DNA of 64,000 nucleotides, taken from positions 18,928,501 to 18,992,500 of the forward strand of contig OX335641.1 in assembly GCA_946894095.1 (NCBI GenBank). The letters run 5' to 3'. Below are positions 25,060 through 37,659 of this stretch, in pieces. How positions within the stretch are numbered: position 1 is the first letter of the stretch; each line of letters begins with the position of its first letter. Source of the stretch: Incurvaria masculella (lineage: Eukaryota; Arthropoda; Insecta; Lepidoptera; Incurvariidae). The translations under genes and the position numbers were made by a program. A model generated the notes under the pieces. That model searched no databases, had not been told where the DNA came from, and was given only the letters and a program-made list of their open reading frames with translations.

Positions 25060-25320
25060 GAAATGGATGGCTAATATCCCACCTACTTTCATGATATTGG
25101 CACAGGAATCCTGAAGAAATTAGGTGCCATGCCTGGACATTCCCTTTATGAGCACGGCTACATTGAACTAGATGGAAAATATGTTTTTTTTTTAAGTTGC
25201 TTCGTTGATAATCTTTAAAATTGTCCAACACTCGTATTTTCGTGATGAAATGCACTTATCCAACACAGAAAAAGAAAGTGCAGGGCGGTGATTGAACCAA
25301 TAACCCCCTCCCATTTGATA
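25060..25320 (-). mobile_element. SINE copy, internally deleted
   Basis: ATGGATGGCTAATATCCCAC, TTAGGTGCCATGCC, TTATGAGCACGGCTACATTG and CACTTATCCAACACAGAAAA follow the order of the full SINE. The central CCAACCCG...GGACCTACAG part is missing. Confidence 0.65.
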
Positions 25321-26220
25321 ATTTCACCATGGAAAATATAACTACTTGCTTCCAAACGGGCAATAAATTTGCTGCAATATGTGGCTACAAGTTTGTCAAC
25401 TATGGCCCGGCTATCACAAGATTTCAATGCAGCATATGGCTGAAAAATATACGTCTCGGCAATATATCCGCAACAGTGTGGACCATTATTTCATCTCATG
25501 CATGGGCTACACATTCGGGCAACAATGGCTGACGAAATCACACTCGTCGCAGCGGCTTATTGATTTGAAAGAAAATTTAACCATTAAAAAAAGAAAATAT
25601 TGTAAATTCGACCATACTTCAACGTGACAATTAGACTGGATATGTAGATAGAAGGCACTCAATATAGCAACTAATCGCGGCGTCACTCACGGCAAACTTC
25701 ACATCGCTTTAGAAAGGGATACACATATGCCACAAAACGAACCAACAATAAATCTGGCCGAGCTATGTCGCAATTTTTTCATGCTATCGTCCGGAAACCT
25801 CTCTGCAACACGTAAATACGAATCGGTTCAGTAGAAGTAGTTGAAAAATTAGTCGCAAGATTTGAAATAAACAAACAAATATACAGAGTCAAGCTAAATA
25901 AATCCTCTTAAAAACGCATCTACCACACCATCTATACTAAAAATATTGTCATGAATTGCAGTCTGGCTGTAATTGCTGGTCACTGTGGTACAGCAACACA
26001 TTGCCATCAAATTATTGCCAGTTTAGACGCACCCATAGAATTTTCTATTGAAATTAGTACTTATGTATATAGTTTTATATTCAGAACCCAGTGTACAAAT
26101 GCACATTGGGAGCCATAGAACAGCCAAAAAAATATTATTACTCTTACAACCCACAGTACAGCTTATGTTTTGCAGGTTTCGATTTAATATGTTTTCGAAA
26201 GTTCTACAGTTCTACCCATG

Positions 26221-26517
26221 TTAAGGTGGGCCTTCCCTCTCAACTCCCCATACAAACGTGGAAAGGAGATCATGCGCATATTTCTTGTCAGAGATCCAAA
26301 ATTATACTCAAAACAGCTTTATTTGATCGAGCTAGATGTCTGATGACCATTGGCATTGTAAAATAGTTTTTGGTTTCTATGTTATAAGATCCGAAAGTTC
26401 GAATTTTTCGCGCGTTTTATACCACAACTTGGGAGGTGGTTTACTCAACAATAAAATAAAAACATCTTTAAAAGATTAGTCATCAGACCTAGCTTGTTCC
26501 ATGAAGGGCCACCTTAA
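26221..26517 (+). mobile_element. TTAA-flanked MITE, copy 2 (internally deleted)
   Basis: Bounded by TTAAGGTGGGCCTTCCC and AAGGGCCACCTTAA with TTAA on both sides. 297 bp against about 540 in copies 1 and 4, lacking the 3' half of the interior. Confidence 0.7.
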
Positions 26518-27881
26518 ATAAGACTTTAGGCTATTTATTATGCATACAAAATATGTTTTGGTCTTGAAAAACTTTGCAAGAATATGGGCCACATATGAGA
26601 TGACATCTGTCAGGTATATTTCACAGACTGTAGCAACCAATTTTTTTCAAGATCACAGTGTAAGCGGCTATTACTTGAGGTCGGAAACTTAGGATCGTAC
26701 TCAATCCCCCCAAGACTTCACTAATGCTAGTTTTAAAGGCCTCAAAATTGTTTGCACCAATTACTATTTATATTATAATGACTGGACTGATATTGTTGCA
26801 AGAAATTGTTTAATATCCTCGGAAATATTCCTGTAGTGCTGTTTCCTATTGCTGAGAATGTACGTTGCTCCCTATCCCTGCGTTATAGGACTGAATTAAT
26901 TTGGTTTCTATAAATATATACTACGTACTTATTAATTTTCGGAGGCAATTCTTGAATGTCGAACTGTATTGACACTCCACTTTGTTCTTAACTGGTTCAT
27001 TTCTGAACACACACAGTTTGCTAGAGTTTTCAGTAAAGCCAAGAACTGTATTAGAAATATTGGCCTAGCACATTGCTGGTGAAACTCTTTTTTTGACAAC
27101 TTCATGGAAAGGCATTCAATAACTAAATTATTATATAATTCTGCCGCCCTAAGAGTAAAGGGCCAATATGACACTTAGGTATTTTAATTTTTTGCAATAT
27201 TTGGCATCATGGCAATCCAAGGAAACTTTCTATAAAGACAGGGAGACATATCTCTGACCATTATACCAAGGATAAACGAATGAGTGCTTCGTGATGGTAG
27301 GAGAAAAACGCTCAATTGCTCCGATCGCCTAAATAATTGAGAACCTGCCATCAGGTCACACGTTCATGATTTCCGATTTGTTTCGAGTAGAAAGGTCATT
27401 GAAATTTAAACAAGCGTGTATGCTTTTTGAGAAAAAAAAATTCTGTGTGATGAAAGCCAACTCGGGGAAAGTTACAGTTATCAAAAATAAAATAGAAAAC
27501 TTCTAAGACATGGCTCAGAGTAAATTGAAGAAAATATATCCTTTTATATATCAATTTTTTTAAGGTTGATGCCTTGTTATTAAAGTAAAAAGGGTGGCGT
27601 AAACTAACTTCCAGAACAATGTCATCGTATGCGGTGTGTGCAGAGCGACAACATTGCCTCAAATTACACCAGATGAAAACATGAATTTCAAAAAAATTTA
27701 CATAAAGGCAAAATAAATGTACTGACCGTTACGACACTCTTTATGTGCTATTACTTTCTCTTTTTTATCCATATACAAGAATCAGAGGTAGTAGTGGCAC
27801 GAAAAGTAACATCAACATTGATGACACAAAATGTTTGTTACTGCATGCCTCCCTTGGGCTTCTTTGATGAAGCTTGTGATA

Positions 27882-30800
27882 TTACTTTCTCTTTTTCAGT
27901 GCGGTGGCAGTAGAAAATGGAGTAAATTGCATCATTCTGGCTCTCTTCTTTGGAATCATTGATGTACCCTTGCTGTTGTTGCTCGATACCTTGGAAACAT
28001 TCGGCGTCATTGCGTTACGTGAGGAGTTTGTACTGTATTGCACGTCTTCACTAGGATTTTGTGACTCATTTGCGTCCACCATTCCATCACAGCTCCGTTT
28101 TTTGGAAACCCTCTCTGATTCGCAATCTTGTGATATATTCCCACTTTTCTTAGAAATGCTTTTCACTTTCGTTTGAGATGCTCTTTGGCGGGAAAGTGTT
28201 TGGCATCTCGATTTTGAAGTGTTATCTTTTGTGGAGCGGATGTATGGAGCCGTTAAAACTGAAGCATCACTGTCATCTAAAAATTCCTTTGACTGACGTA
28301 GTATCTGAGTACTATTGGAAGATCCTGCAATTACTATTGGAGATACTTGTTTGAACTTACGGGCTGAATTTAAATTATTTTTTTTCTGTGGTGTGATGGT
28401 CAATTTTTCAATTAAATTATCAGCTGACCGCTTAGAAGCATTTCTTGTCACTCTTTTACTAAAATTCTCAATAGACGTAGAGGCAGACCAACGAGGTGAT
28501 TCATGCACCGATATTTTTAAAATATCTTCAAAATCCGTGATATTATTTTTAGTATTTGGTTTGGGGTCCTCGATCTGGTTAAAATTATTTTCTGTCTTTA
28601 TTGGCGTAGAAGTCGCTGGAGCAAATATTTGCTTGTTTTTTGTGTTTGAAATATCCAAGCCTAATGTATTTTTTCTAGCTATTGTTTTACTTTCAGGAGT
28701 GCTATTCTCATCTTTATGTATTTCATCAACACAGTTATGGGTAGGCAACAATAACTCATGTTTTACAGATTTATTGCTCGAAGACGATTTATCATCTACA
28801 ATAGTTTTTGGCTGCGCCTTCAAATTCATCTTCTCAGTCGGCATCTCCAGTTTTTGCTGGCATTTTTGTTTTTTATCAGGTGATCTTTTGCTTGACAAAG
28901 AGTCATCATCAACGAATGTCAGCTGTGTCTTCTCAATAGCTGGCGTAGGAGTTATTGTATTATATTTGTTTTCAGGGATCGGTAGTGTTAATGTGGGTGG
29001 TGCATCAAGCGTGTTGCGATCAGGATAAGATGAGATTCCAGGCATAGCTGAGCCGTAGGTGCACGGGGGACGGTGTGTTCGAACCCAGTATTCTATCTCA
29101 GCCATCTGTCTTTCGAATGGATTGTGAGGTGCTGGAGGAATTAATTTATTGTGGACTGGAAAGTAATTATTCTGGCCTTGTCTTGATCTCTGATTGATTG
29201 AATTTGGTGGAATCATTTGTTTCCCAACCTGCGCAGGTTTCCTCCCATTCAACATTTTTGGTTGTTGCGATTGAAAATGAGGAAGTATTACGTTTTGCTG
29301 AGCTACTTGAAGTGGAGACCTGGAAGGTATAACCGAGTGTTTGCTCAAAACTTGATTGTTGACCAATCTAGGATAACCAACTGGCATTGTTAGTGGAACG
29401 TGGACCACTGTCGGTTGACTGACTGAAATAGCAGGTTTACTTTGTATCGGTCCAGGTTGAGCCACCGACGTCGCACGGAAATCGTTTTCATGCTCAGATT
29501 CCACCGAGCTCTCCGATTCATACTCAGTGCTGTAGTTCGAAGAACATTCACACTCATATTCTGATGAATAGGTCGACGAATCATCATCGTTCACTTTGTA
29601 CCTGGGTGGATTACATTTTTGACACCTGCAAGATTGAAAACATTGAATGAGTCAAAATATTTTAAATTTACGTATACAAATGTTTGCATTTAAATTAATG
29701 TTCACTTCAGAAGCTTGGTACGACCACGTTAAAGTACCGGTACCAGACCAACAGCTTCTGCTGGGGAATCCGCTCTGTTCCACAGCTACAGGCTTAATTG
29801 TGGCGTGAAACAGGACGGGCTGACCTCTCCTGACCTCTTCAGTGTCTACGTTAATGACCTGATTGTAGAACTCAGCAGCACTCGGGGTTGGCCTGCAACT
29901 TTTTTTGTGATTTGTCCACCATGCGATCAGTATACACCGTGAGCAGGTATTTTCAATGTGTTTTGTGGCTTGTGAGGAGATTTTTTCTACAAAGATTGTC
30001 CATATATAGGTCTATTGTCTAGTTCTAATACTCCATGACGCATGATTCGATCCGTCTCTTTAGTAAATTTCGTTCGTTTAGTAGCGAAAGGGCTAGTTCA
30101 CTGACATGTGAGCTTAGTCTTCTCTTGTATGCTATGGGTCGCCGAAGTATTCATGGATTATTGGCTTGCCAATAAATGATTTATCAAAGTCATCATAAAA
30201 CCCAATTTTCTATGGTATCCAGCTCTGGGGAACAGCCAGCATATCGAGCATTGAAGTATCGCAGAAAACAAAATACTATGCAAAATAGGCCTGCAACTAG
30301 GTTACAGGTTTCGAACAAGCTGCTGCTGAGTCCATTATGAATCAGTGGCTAAGGAAATTTCTGGCTATCAGTGAAAGCTACGCTTCTGAGCAACAATGCT
30401 AAGAAAACTAAGATGATGATCTTTCAGGCGGGAGCTGGGCCCAGCAATGCAGCTCCTGTACAAGTTGACAAATTTCTGGCTTCAAATATCTGGGCCACAT
30501 CCTCACCTCGACTAGTAAGTAAAACAGACATATGTGGAGCACGAAAAAGGTAAAACAAACACTGTTTACAGCATACTGTCAAACATTATATATGTGTTAG
30601 CTGTGCACAAACTATGCAAAGAGATTGCACGATGGAATTCATGTTCAGCTGGTAAGCCTGTCGCACTACTGCAGCGCATCAGGTTAGTTCCACGAGGAGC
30701 ATGTCAACACGTTCAATGCTATCTTACGAAACCGGTTGCTCCATTCTGGTCCGGAATCTAACACGATAATTCATGGGATAGCCGATTGGTTCCACTCAGC

Positions 30801-31427
30801 AATATCTCAGAAATGGAATATTTTTTTTTACTGATTTCATTTAATATTAATGATTTTTCAATTGTTGTATGTACTGTTTTAATTTATTTTTTAATGAAGA
30901 AAATTGACAATATTATTATTTATAATATACGCACTCAGCGATTCCATGCAGCCTGCATCACATAAGTGTGCATGTTGTGGACGAAGAGGCACTTGCAGGT
31001 ATGTCGCCTCCATCGCCACCCGGAAAAATATTAACCCTTGTACGTTTGGAAAGAGCTCTCTAGCTTATAGTTATTTTTAATGTTTTAGAAATGTAAAATG
31101 ACTTTTTCAGTCTGACAAAGAGTCTAAAGCATGACTTGAGGAGTGACTTTTGGACTACTGTAGAAGTGCACTTGTTATTCATCCAATTGTTAGAAAATGG
31201 TAGTGTTGCATCCAAATTTATTTTTAAACTTTAATTACAATAATTTGTATTCAAAGTCTACCAAATGTGTTTTCCGTGTACACTTACTAAATTAAGTAAC
31301 GGGTAACTAACGATATCAAGGATTATTATCTCCTCTAAAGTACTCACCTTAGATTTCTTTCTTGCTGCCTCTTACTGAGAAGTATATAATAATATGCATA
31401 GGCAATAGCAAGTTTTCTCCGGTCCAT
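27882..31427 (-). CDS. Unrecognised 607-aa disordered, basic-tailed protein
   Basis: Two coding exons: 31427-31348 (ATG at 31427, donor AG|GTGAGT) and 29625-27882 (acceptor TCTTGCAG). Phases agree and give 608 codons including the stop TAA. The start MDRRKLAIAYAYYYILLSKR is basic and aromatic. The join creates RCQKCNPPRYK, then an acidic Ser/Glu/Tyr-rich tract (about residues 39-75, with repeated SEYE/TEYE units). A Pro/Gln-rich region follows. The segment PFERQMAEIEYWVRTHRPP (about 201-219) is the only part that looks ordered. The rest is Ser/Thr/Lys-rich and probably disordered. The C-terminus holds PKKRAR and ends ALKKRK, good nuclear localisation candidates. The long uninterrupted frame, the matching splice phases and balanced codon use argue for a real gene. 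I assign no function; a nuclear role is inference. A 5' UTR exon starts at 31472. The intron contains a dead LINE. Confidence 0.8.
29720..30780 (+). pseudogene. Decayed non-LTR reverse transcriptase in the intron
   Basis: Broken frames read NCGVKQDGLTSPDLFSVYVNDLIVELSS-like sequence near 29790-29880, GFKYLGHILTST near 30475-30515, and YCSASG-type sequence near 30660-30690. These match, in order, the RT palm and thumb of a common lepidopteran endonuclease-RT element. Stops and frameshifts are frequent and the middle is deleted. It is antisense to the host gene. Confidence 0.65.
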
Positions 31428-31472
31428 AGGTTATGTTATACATGCATGAGTCAGGTAGATGCGGAACTCAAT
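31428..31472 (-). other. 5' UTR part of the first coding exon of the 607-aa gene
   Basis: On the minus strand GGTGTTTCAG ends at 31473, directly before 45 bases that lead to the ATG at 31427. This looks like a splice acceptor, which predicts a further upstream non-coding exon to the right that I could not place. Confidence 0.45.
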
Positions 31473-32164
31473 CTGAAACACCAATAAAATATTAATGACC
31501 AGTAATTCGTAACTCCACAAACCACCTAGAATCCATAGATTCCTGAGCTTACTTAGAGCACATTTATTTTGAATCTTTGTTACTAAACTAAATCAAAATA
31601 TTTATAGTGAAAAAAAGTGAAGTGTAATAGCAGTCAATACACCAGGATCGTAAAGCAAGAGGGCCGGACCTGTCGAAAAGAGACAATACTATGCCGGATA
31701 TTGCATATATTTTCACACCGTGCTGAAAAATTTAGCAGCAAAGTTTAATGGGGTTCTGAACCTGTCTGCCCCCATACAAATTGTCTTGCATATACAACAC
31801 ACATACATGAAAATGAAAATGAAAATATAATTTTTTTTCTCGTTTTACACAAAACAATGGCATAAAGGAACACTCAATACCAAATGGCACCCTCTACTAG
31901 TATAACTTAGGGATGTCTACTCCTTAAGTAAGAAATGTTAGTTTTAGATGACTTTTAAAAGGTGCTATGAAAATAATGTGCTGAGAAGAAACTTGGCATG
32001 GGCTGGACAGGTTCGGGTAACTTTTTTTTATTTAATTTTGTAACAAAACCATTATATATAATGTTTTGCCACAAGAGGCATAGCTGTATTTCAATGACTT
32101 TATTTCAATTAAGTATTATGTCAAAAGATTATCATAATGAATTACTTTTTTATTTTTTTTGCAA

Positions 32165-32570
32165 CCTGACTTGGATGGCTAATACCACACAACTACCGTT
32201 ATGACATTAGCCCAATACACCACATTCCCGAAGGAATAAGGTGCCATGCCAGGAACTTCCCTTTATGAGCACGGCTACATTGAACTGGATGGAAAACAAG
32301 GACAATTTTTCATTGCCGCTTCGATCATCTTTGCACCTAATGCGATGGTACCAACCCGAGCGGGCTTAAACCCTACCACCTGGTAGGGGAAGAGGACCTA
32401 CAGTTTTACATGGAATTCGAACCATAGAGCAGCTCGCATTCGTGCCGAAATGCACTTATCGAACTCGAGAAAGAGAAAGGAAGTGGTGCATTTCGGGGCG
32501 AGGAATTCAACCCAGACCTCTGGTACGCTAGGCCAGTCTCTGCGCCACTAGGCTACCAGCCGTTCATAAT
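32165..32570 (-). mobile_element. tRNA-derived SINE, near full length
   Basis: It runs from CTTGGATGGCTAATACCACA through GAAGGAATAAGGTGCCATGC, TTATGAGCACGGCTACATTG, GATGGTACCAACCCGAGCGG, GGACCTACAGTTTTACATGG and CACTTATCGAACTCGAGAAA to CGCCACTAGGCTACCAG. The last block is the reverse of the tRNA-like A box (TAGCCTAGTGG). Confidence 0.8.
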
Positions 32571-32587
32571 TTATTTTATTTAATTAC

Positions 32588-32990
32588 TTAGGTGGGCCTT
32601 CCCGCTCAACTTCCCATACAAACGTGGAAATAAGATCTTGCGCACAATTCTTGTCAGAGATCCAAAATTATACTCAAAACAGCTTTATTTGATACAAACT
32701 TGATGTTTGATGACCATTGGCAATGTAAAAATGTATATGGCTTGCAAGTTATAAGGTCCAAAATTTCGAAATTTTAGCATGTTAACAAAGAAATCTAAAA
32801 GATCTCAGTCATCAAACCTAGGTTCTTCCATGAAGATTCAAAATCAATATAGTTTTTTTTTCATTTTTGACTTCACGTCCGTGATTTACTTCATTTACTA
32901 CTGTCGTTTTGTAATTTTCTTTTTATAATTTAACCAAATCAAACACTATGCGCATTTTAAGCTTTGTGCACATTACTTTTAAATGAACTC
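32588..32990 (+). mobile_element. TTAA-type MITE, copy 3 (3' truncated)
   Basis: It starts TTAGGTGGGCCTTCCCGCTC and follows copy 1 up to CAAACACTATGCGCATT near 32955. The GGGAAGGGCCACCTTAA end is absent. Confidence 0.65.
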
Positions 32991-33138
32991 AGGTTGTACT
33001 ATGGAGAAAACACCAAGGCAGGGATATTACATAGTTTGAAGCCCATAAAAAAATATTTACAGTATCAGTTGATTCTATATCGAAGAATGTAGACAGCAAA
33101 AGGGTGCAATCTGCCTGTTGCCTATAAAGTGACGGTAG

Positions 33139-33396
33139 AATGGGGACGGAGGGATAGTGTTATGCAGATCCGAAGTACATGTTCCTTGGTACAGACGCTA
33201 TCGTCTGCACGGAAAGAGACCTTACATCCCATGCGTTGTGCAAATGAAGGTCTTTTTCAGCATGTCGAATTGTGTTATCTATGATAATATTTTATCAATG
33301 TGCTCGCAGAACCCATTTGAAATATTCGCAGACACGGCAGAACAAGTCAACAAAGAGAAAAATAAAATAAAAAGAATAACACAAAAAAAACAATAA
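33139..33396 (+). other. Possible exon remnants
   Basis: After a TTATGCAG acceptor-like site a frame reads PKYMFLGTDAIVCTERDLT and stops at TGA after 26 codons. A second acceptor-like site (GTGCTCGCAG) precedes NPFEIFADTAEQVNKEK, which ends QKKQ and a TAA at 33394-33396. Both have protein-like composition, but I cannot join them in phase or name a family. They may be exons of an unseen gene, or chance. Confidence 0.2.
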
Positions 33397-34141
33397 TGCA
33401 GAGTTCACACGAGGACAATACAATGTTGTTTTGTTTTAGCTCCCGGGCTATTGGCCTTAGTGTAAACAGATTGTTATAGGACACGACAATAGTCCAAGAC
33501 ATTGTCCTAGAGATAGACGGGCAGGCTAATTGGGGAACAATGTCTTACCCCCACCACCCGCCCGGGACTGCATCTTCCACGTGTGAATGTGTACGGACAG
33601 GACAGTATGACAATAGTAATTCGCTCCGCTCGTCGCACACGTTTTTTGTTTTAAAATGTCACTTAAAAACGCTATTGTAATTTAATTTGCATTTATACGT
33701 GAGAAGGTATGCTATCTCTCATTACTGTATTTTGGCATTGAATTTGTGGCGAAACTTTGGTAGCGATTTAAATTGCTACCAAGCCTCGTGACATTCTCAT
33801 GCATAATGTATCCTTCTGAGGATTCTCCTCTTCTTACGCTTTAAGAATCAATCTAGACAATCGAATTTGCAGATCTATGTGTCATCCAATCCCTAATCCA
33901 CTTTTTATTATTGAGTTGAGTTCATCCTCCAACAATTAAAATATCTTAGTAGGTTAACAGTAATAATATTTTTCTTGAACTCGCTCGCAACATGCGTCGT
34001 CGTGCATCATTTTTTGTAGCGATCCACATTGGAACTGAGGTATTGTCTTATTGTTCAGTCCTGCGGAATCAAGCCTGTTCACGGAGATGGGACAGGACAA
34101 TATTGTCTTGTCTTCTGTATTGTCCTCGTGTGAACTCTGCA
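33397..34141. mobile_element. MITE with perfect 26-bp TIRs and TAA duplication
   Basis: The left end starts TGCAGAGTTCACACGAGG and the right end closes with CCTCGTGTGAACTCTGCA. The repeats are perfect over about 26 bp. TAA flanks both sides (33394-33396 and 34142-34144), the 3-bp TWA duplication typical of PIF/Harbinger elements. The interior is non-coding. Confidence 0.8.
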
Positions 34142-34702
34142 TAACTTACAAATCAAAAACAAATGTTCACACATGTCCTTGCGAATGAGCTGGCAGATAC
34201 AAAGTGATGAGTGCATGGCAGTGAGGGAAGAACGATTCCAGAGAGGTCTGCAGACATTTTACTTCTAAAGAAAGCTTTACCTAAGAACTTTAAAATCATT
34301 TCCACAACTCAATAGCTGACTAAGAACAAAGTACGGACTATATTAAATAATATATTTAATTAAAATATTTATATAATCATAAATATAATAATTATTACTA
34401 TTATTATAAGTTAGTTTTGTTTTCCGCTTGTGTTTGGCATCAATCTTAATGAAACTAAAATGAAAAAAATGCGCTGAAATTAAGGTACCGAGCGGGTTGA
34501 GACGTTGAGAAACCGGCTACAAACAGGGAAAACATACGAATGAAAAATACTTGCAGTGGAAAACCCAGTTTGACTTCAACATGCCTGCAGGTTTTACATG
34601 TACGAAGCATGCCACCACTCACAATAAACTTGAATGCAATTTATGTCTCTAACCTGTCCGGATCTCAGCAAAAAAAGATCAGCGCAGGCATCAGATTTCT
34701 CT

Positions 34703-34765
34703 GCTGCCAACCAAAGAGTATGTAACCGCTCTGCCTACCAAAGAGTATGTAACTGCCAACTAACC
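34703..34765 (+). repeat. Short tandem duplication
   Basis: The unit CTGCCAACCAAAGAGTATGT recurs as CTGCCTACCAAAGAGTATGT, with a partial third unit CTGCCAACTAACCAAAG. Confidence 0.5.
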
Positions 34766-34975
34766 AAAGCTGCCAAGCATTGCCAAGCATCCGTTCGTTA
34801 GGATATTTCAATCAAAGAGTAAGTAAACATGATTTCAATATTGTTCTGTGCCAACGGTGCCAGCCTACCACCGAATTTGGCATCAAAGGCTGTGTTCGGG
34901 CAAAGTGCTCCGAGCCATTCGGTGCAAGAAGGAGCAAGAACTAGCCTAGCTAAAAAAATTACCAAAAAAATATAC

Positions 34976-35190
34976 GACTTCAAAGAAAAAGCACTCAAAA
35001 GTAAAAAATAATCGCCATCTTTGTAGTTACGATTATTGTTATTTTTTTAATCGGCGTCAGCCGGGCACACGCTGCGCCAATCAAGAGAACCTTGGCTACC
35101 TTGGCTGACACCGACTCAAAAAATAACAATAATCGTAACTACAAAAATGGAAATTATTTTTTACTTTTTAGTGCTTTTTGTTTGAAGTCG
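34976..35190. repeat. Long imperfect hairpin, about 87-bp arms
   Basis: 34976-35062 is complementary to 35103-35190 with a spacer of about 40 bp (GGGCACACGCTGCGCC region). Shared blocks are GACTTCAAA, AGTAAAAAATAAT, TTGTAGTTACGATTATTGTT and GTCAGCC. Non-coding fold-back repeat. Confidence 0.65.
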
Positions 35191-35711
35191 GTTTTTTTTT
35201 TGTTTATTTTTAGTGAATCTGAAGAACACTATTGTACACGACCTTTCCAATAAAAAAAGAATCACCGAAATCGGTTGGCGTTATATTGAGTTATTCGTCC
35301 ATTTTTCGCGCACATCTTAATACAAGTTTAAGACTTATATGATTTTCTAATGGATATCATTGTAAGAACTTAACCAAATTAAAATGGGACCACTTTCTTA
35401 GTGAGCTCGCTTAGACGCCACCTAGCCAGTAAGCAGTTTTCTTCCCCATTGCAACGCGTAGCAAGAGGTTTGTTTGGGCAAAGATAATTACACCCCGCCC
35501 CTTACTGCCCGTTACAAAACGGAATCCGGCAGAACCGCTCAGAACAACGCTTCAATTCGAACGCAAAAACGAAAAAAGTGCTGATATGAACGTCACTTTG
35601 AAATTACGCAAAATAAATCCTTCTTGTCTCACAAGGTAAAAGCGCAAAACCAACAATTTGTATCTAAATTAATTAAAAATTTAACCAACTTCCAATCGAT
35701 ACAAAATACTG

Positions 35712-35853
35712 AGTGTGGGAAGACCAACCGCCAGGTGGAACGACATCATGTGCGTCAACGGAAAGCAGTGGTTCCGTACCGCACAGGGCCAAGTGGACAG
35801 GAGAAAAATTGGAGAGGCGTATGTCCATCAGTGGACGCAAACACGCTGATTGA
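35712..35853 (+). pseudogene. LINE ORF C-terminal fragment
   Basis: One frame reads GRPTARWNDIM, then GKQWFRTAQGQVDRRKIGEA and YVHQWTQTR before a stop. This matches the GRPxxRWxDDI...WxxxAxxRxxWxxxxEAY end of a widespread animal endonuclease-RT element. Nothing else of the element remains nearby. Confidence 0.65.
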
Positions 35854-36369
35854 CTGACAGACAAAATTCAACTCTAAATGAACTTAGACATGGGTTATCA
35901 ACTCACCTAAATTGAGTTGATGATACACGTCAAAAGTGATAGTTGGCAGGTGTTACTCCGGTTTCATGTTCCACCTTGAAGAGGTGAAGCGTTAAGGAGT
36001 AATTTTGAGCGATGCCTAGGCAGTCCCCGGCCAATCGACGAATTTTGTATGACGATCGAGTCAGCCGATTCTACTACACTTGCGCGCACACGCACAATCT
36101 AAGTATGCGTGCCAGAGACAGAAGGGCTGCCTTGCATCTCTACCGCCGCGCGCCGCCGCCGCCGTGCCCCGCCCTCCTCCCGTGGTATAACCTAGTGGTT
36201 TTAACTTCAACAATAGTCAATGTAGTATTCATTAATACCTATTAGATATACATTTTATATCGCGAAAATTAGTTGTTTAGGAAAAAATAAAATTGAACAA
36301 AGAAAAAACAATTGTTTAATGGAATTAAACAAATATTGCTAATAACAACTTTCTGCTATTAGATTAAGG

Positions 36370-36700
36370 GAATTAGTTATCATGCCAAGACCTCCCTTAC
36401 GCGCTACATTGAACTGTATGGAAACACGGATTTTTATTATTGGCGCTTAGATCCGTCCAATGCGATGGTATTTCCCAACCGCCCAGGCTAACTTTCCACC
36501 TAGTAACTATACCACCTAGTAACAAGATAAAAGGACCTACAGTTTCACATGGGTTCCGAACCATGGAGTGACCGCATTCGCAACGGAAATCCACGTATGA
36601 ATCGCAAAGGTTTACATATCCAGGATTCATACCAACGCTCTTTGACGCAAGAGACCACAGGCATACCCCTTTAATACGGGTCACACGTTTCGTGATAAAA
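36370..36700 (-). mobile_element. SINE copy, partial
   Basis: CATGCCAAGACCTCCCTTAC, ACATTGAACTGTATGGAAAC, AATGCGATGGTATTTCCCAA and AAAGGACCTACAGTTTCACA follow the family order. A second SINE 3' piece in plus orientation lies at about 36740-36835, and a tRNA-like head (GCCTCGGTAGCCCAGTGG) at about 36858-36880. Confidence 0.6.
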
Positions 36701-37659
36701 CATATTTAAAAAGGTTGGTTATAAATAAATCCGTGATACGTAAGAAACATCCTGGCATAGCACCTAGTTCCCGTGAGGTTCGATGGAATAATATCATGAA
36801 AGTAGGTGTGGTATTAGCAAGGTACATGAAAAAAATTATGCGTATTTAAACTTTTGTCAGCCTCGGTAGCCCAGTGGCGCACGACTAAATGATTTCGACC
36901 TAGGTGTGTTGAGAAGAAAAGTACACAAGTACTACACCATCCTCAAGGAATTACCAAGTGCGTAGCGTAGCAGCAGAAAGAAGCATTAAACATTAAATGT
37001 TGCGCGGGCGGGTACAATTCGCAATAGCATCGAAACTCCTTGTTAGATAATAGGAGAGTTGCGCCATCTATGGAACTAAGTGGAAGTGTTCTTGCATACA
37101 TTTTTAAACAAATCATAAATAAGTGATAATACATATCGAAAACATATAAACTATAAGTATAACGGATCGCTGAAGTGTCACTAGTGTTGTCAAGTGTGGG
37201 AGTTAACAAATACGAAAGAAAACAGCGAAAATACGAAGTGTATGAAAATTTGCTACCACAAATTAAGTGCTTAAGTTACTTTATAACAAAAAGTTAGTAC
37301 TATTTATTAGACTTTTAGTACAAACATAGTGAATTTCTGAGAGCATAAGTGGACATTTTGAAACATTAAAATATTAATTACAAAAATAATTCTACCTCAC
37401 AATATTGGTAATCGCGCGCGCCATCTAGTTCCACATTGGAATAACACGTCGACAGCTACATTAACGAGTTTCGCTGCTGACCAATATAGATCACAGTGGA
37501 ACATAATCAATAATACAAAATAGATGGCGGTAACAACGTTTGCCAGCATAATATTGTAAACAAAGGTTGAAAGGTTAAAGTTATATCTAGTTAAACATTA
37601 CATTTACAAGAAAAACAATACGCCGGACATTCCGTTACAAGTCAGGGCAATCAAGCAAA

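Larger units (their letters stand above)
22710..27880. other. Intergenic spacer with repeats only
   Basis: No gene recognised. It holds the GGTTCCGTAC repeat (24062-24370), a SINE (25060-25320), a TTAA MITE (26221-26517) and weak LINE-like sequence around 26930-27170 on the minus strand. That last frame contains RAAELYNNLVIECL, which resembles the far C-terminus of reverse-transcriptase ORFs, too weakly to call. Confidence 0.5.

Noticed and set aside
28315..29028. 237-codon plus-strand open frame
   Set aside because: Antisense shadow of the 607-aa minus-strand gene, whose splice sites and codon use are far better supported.
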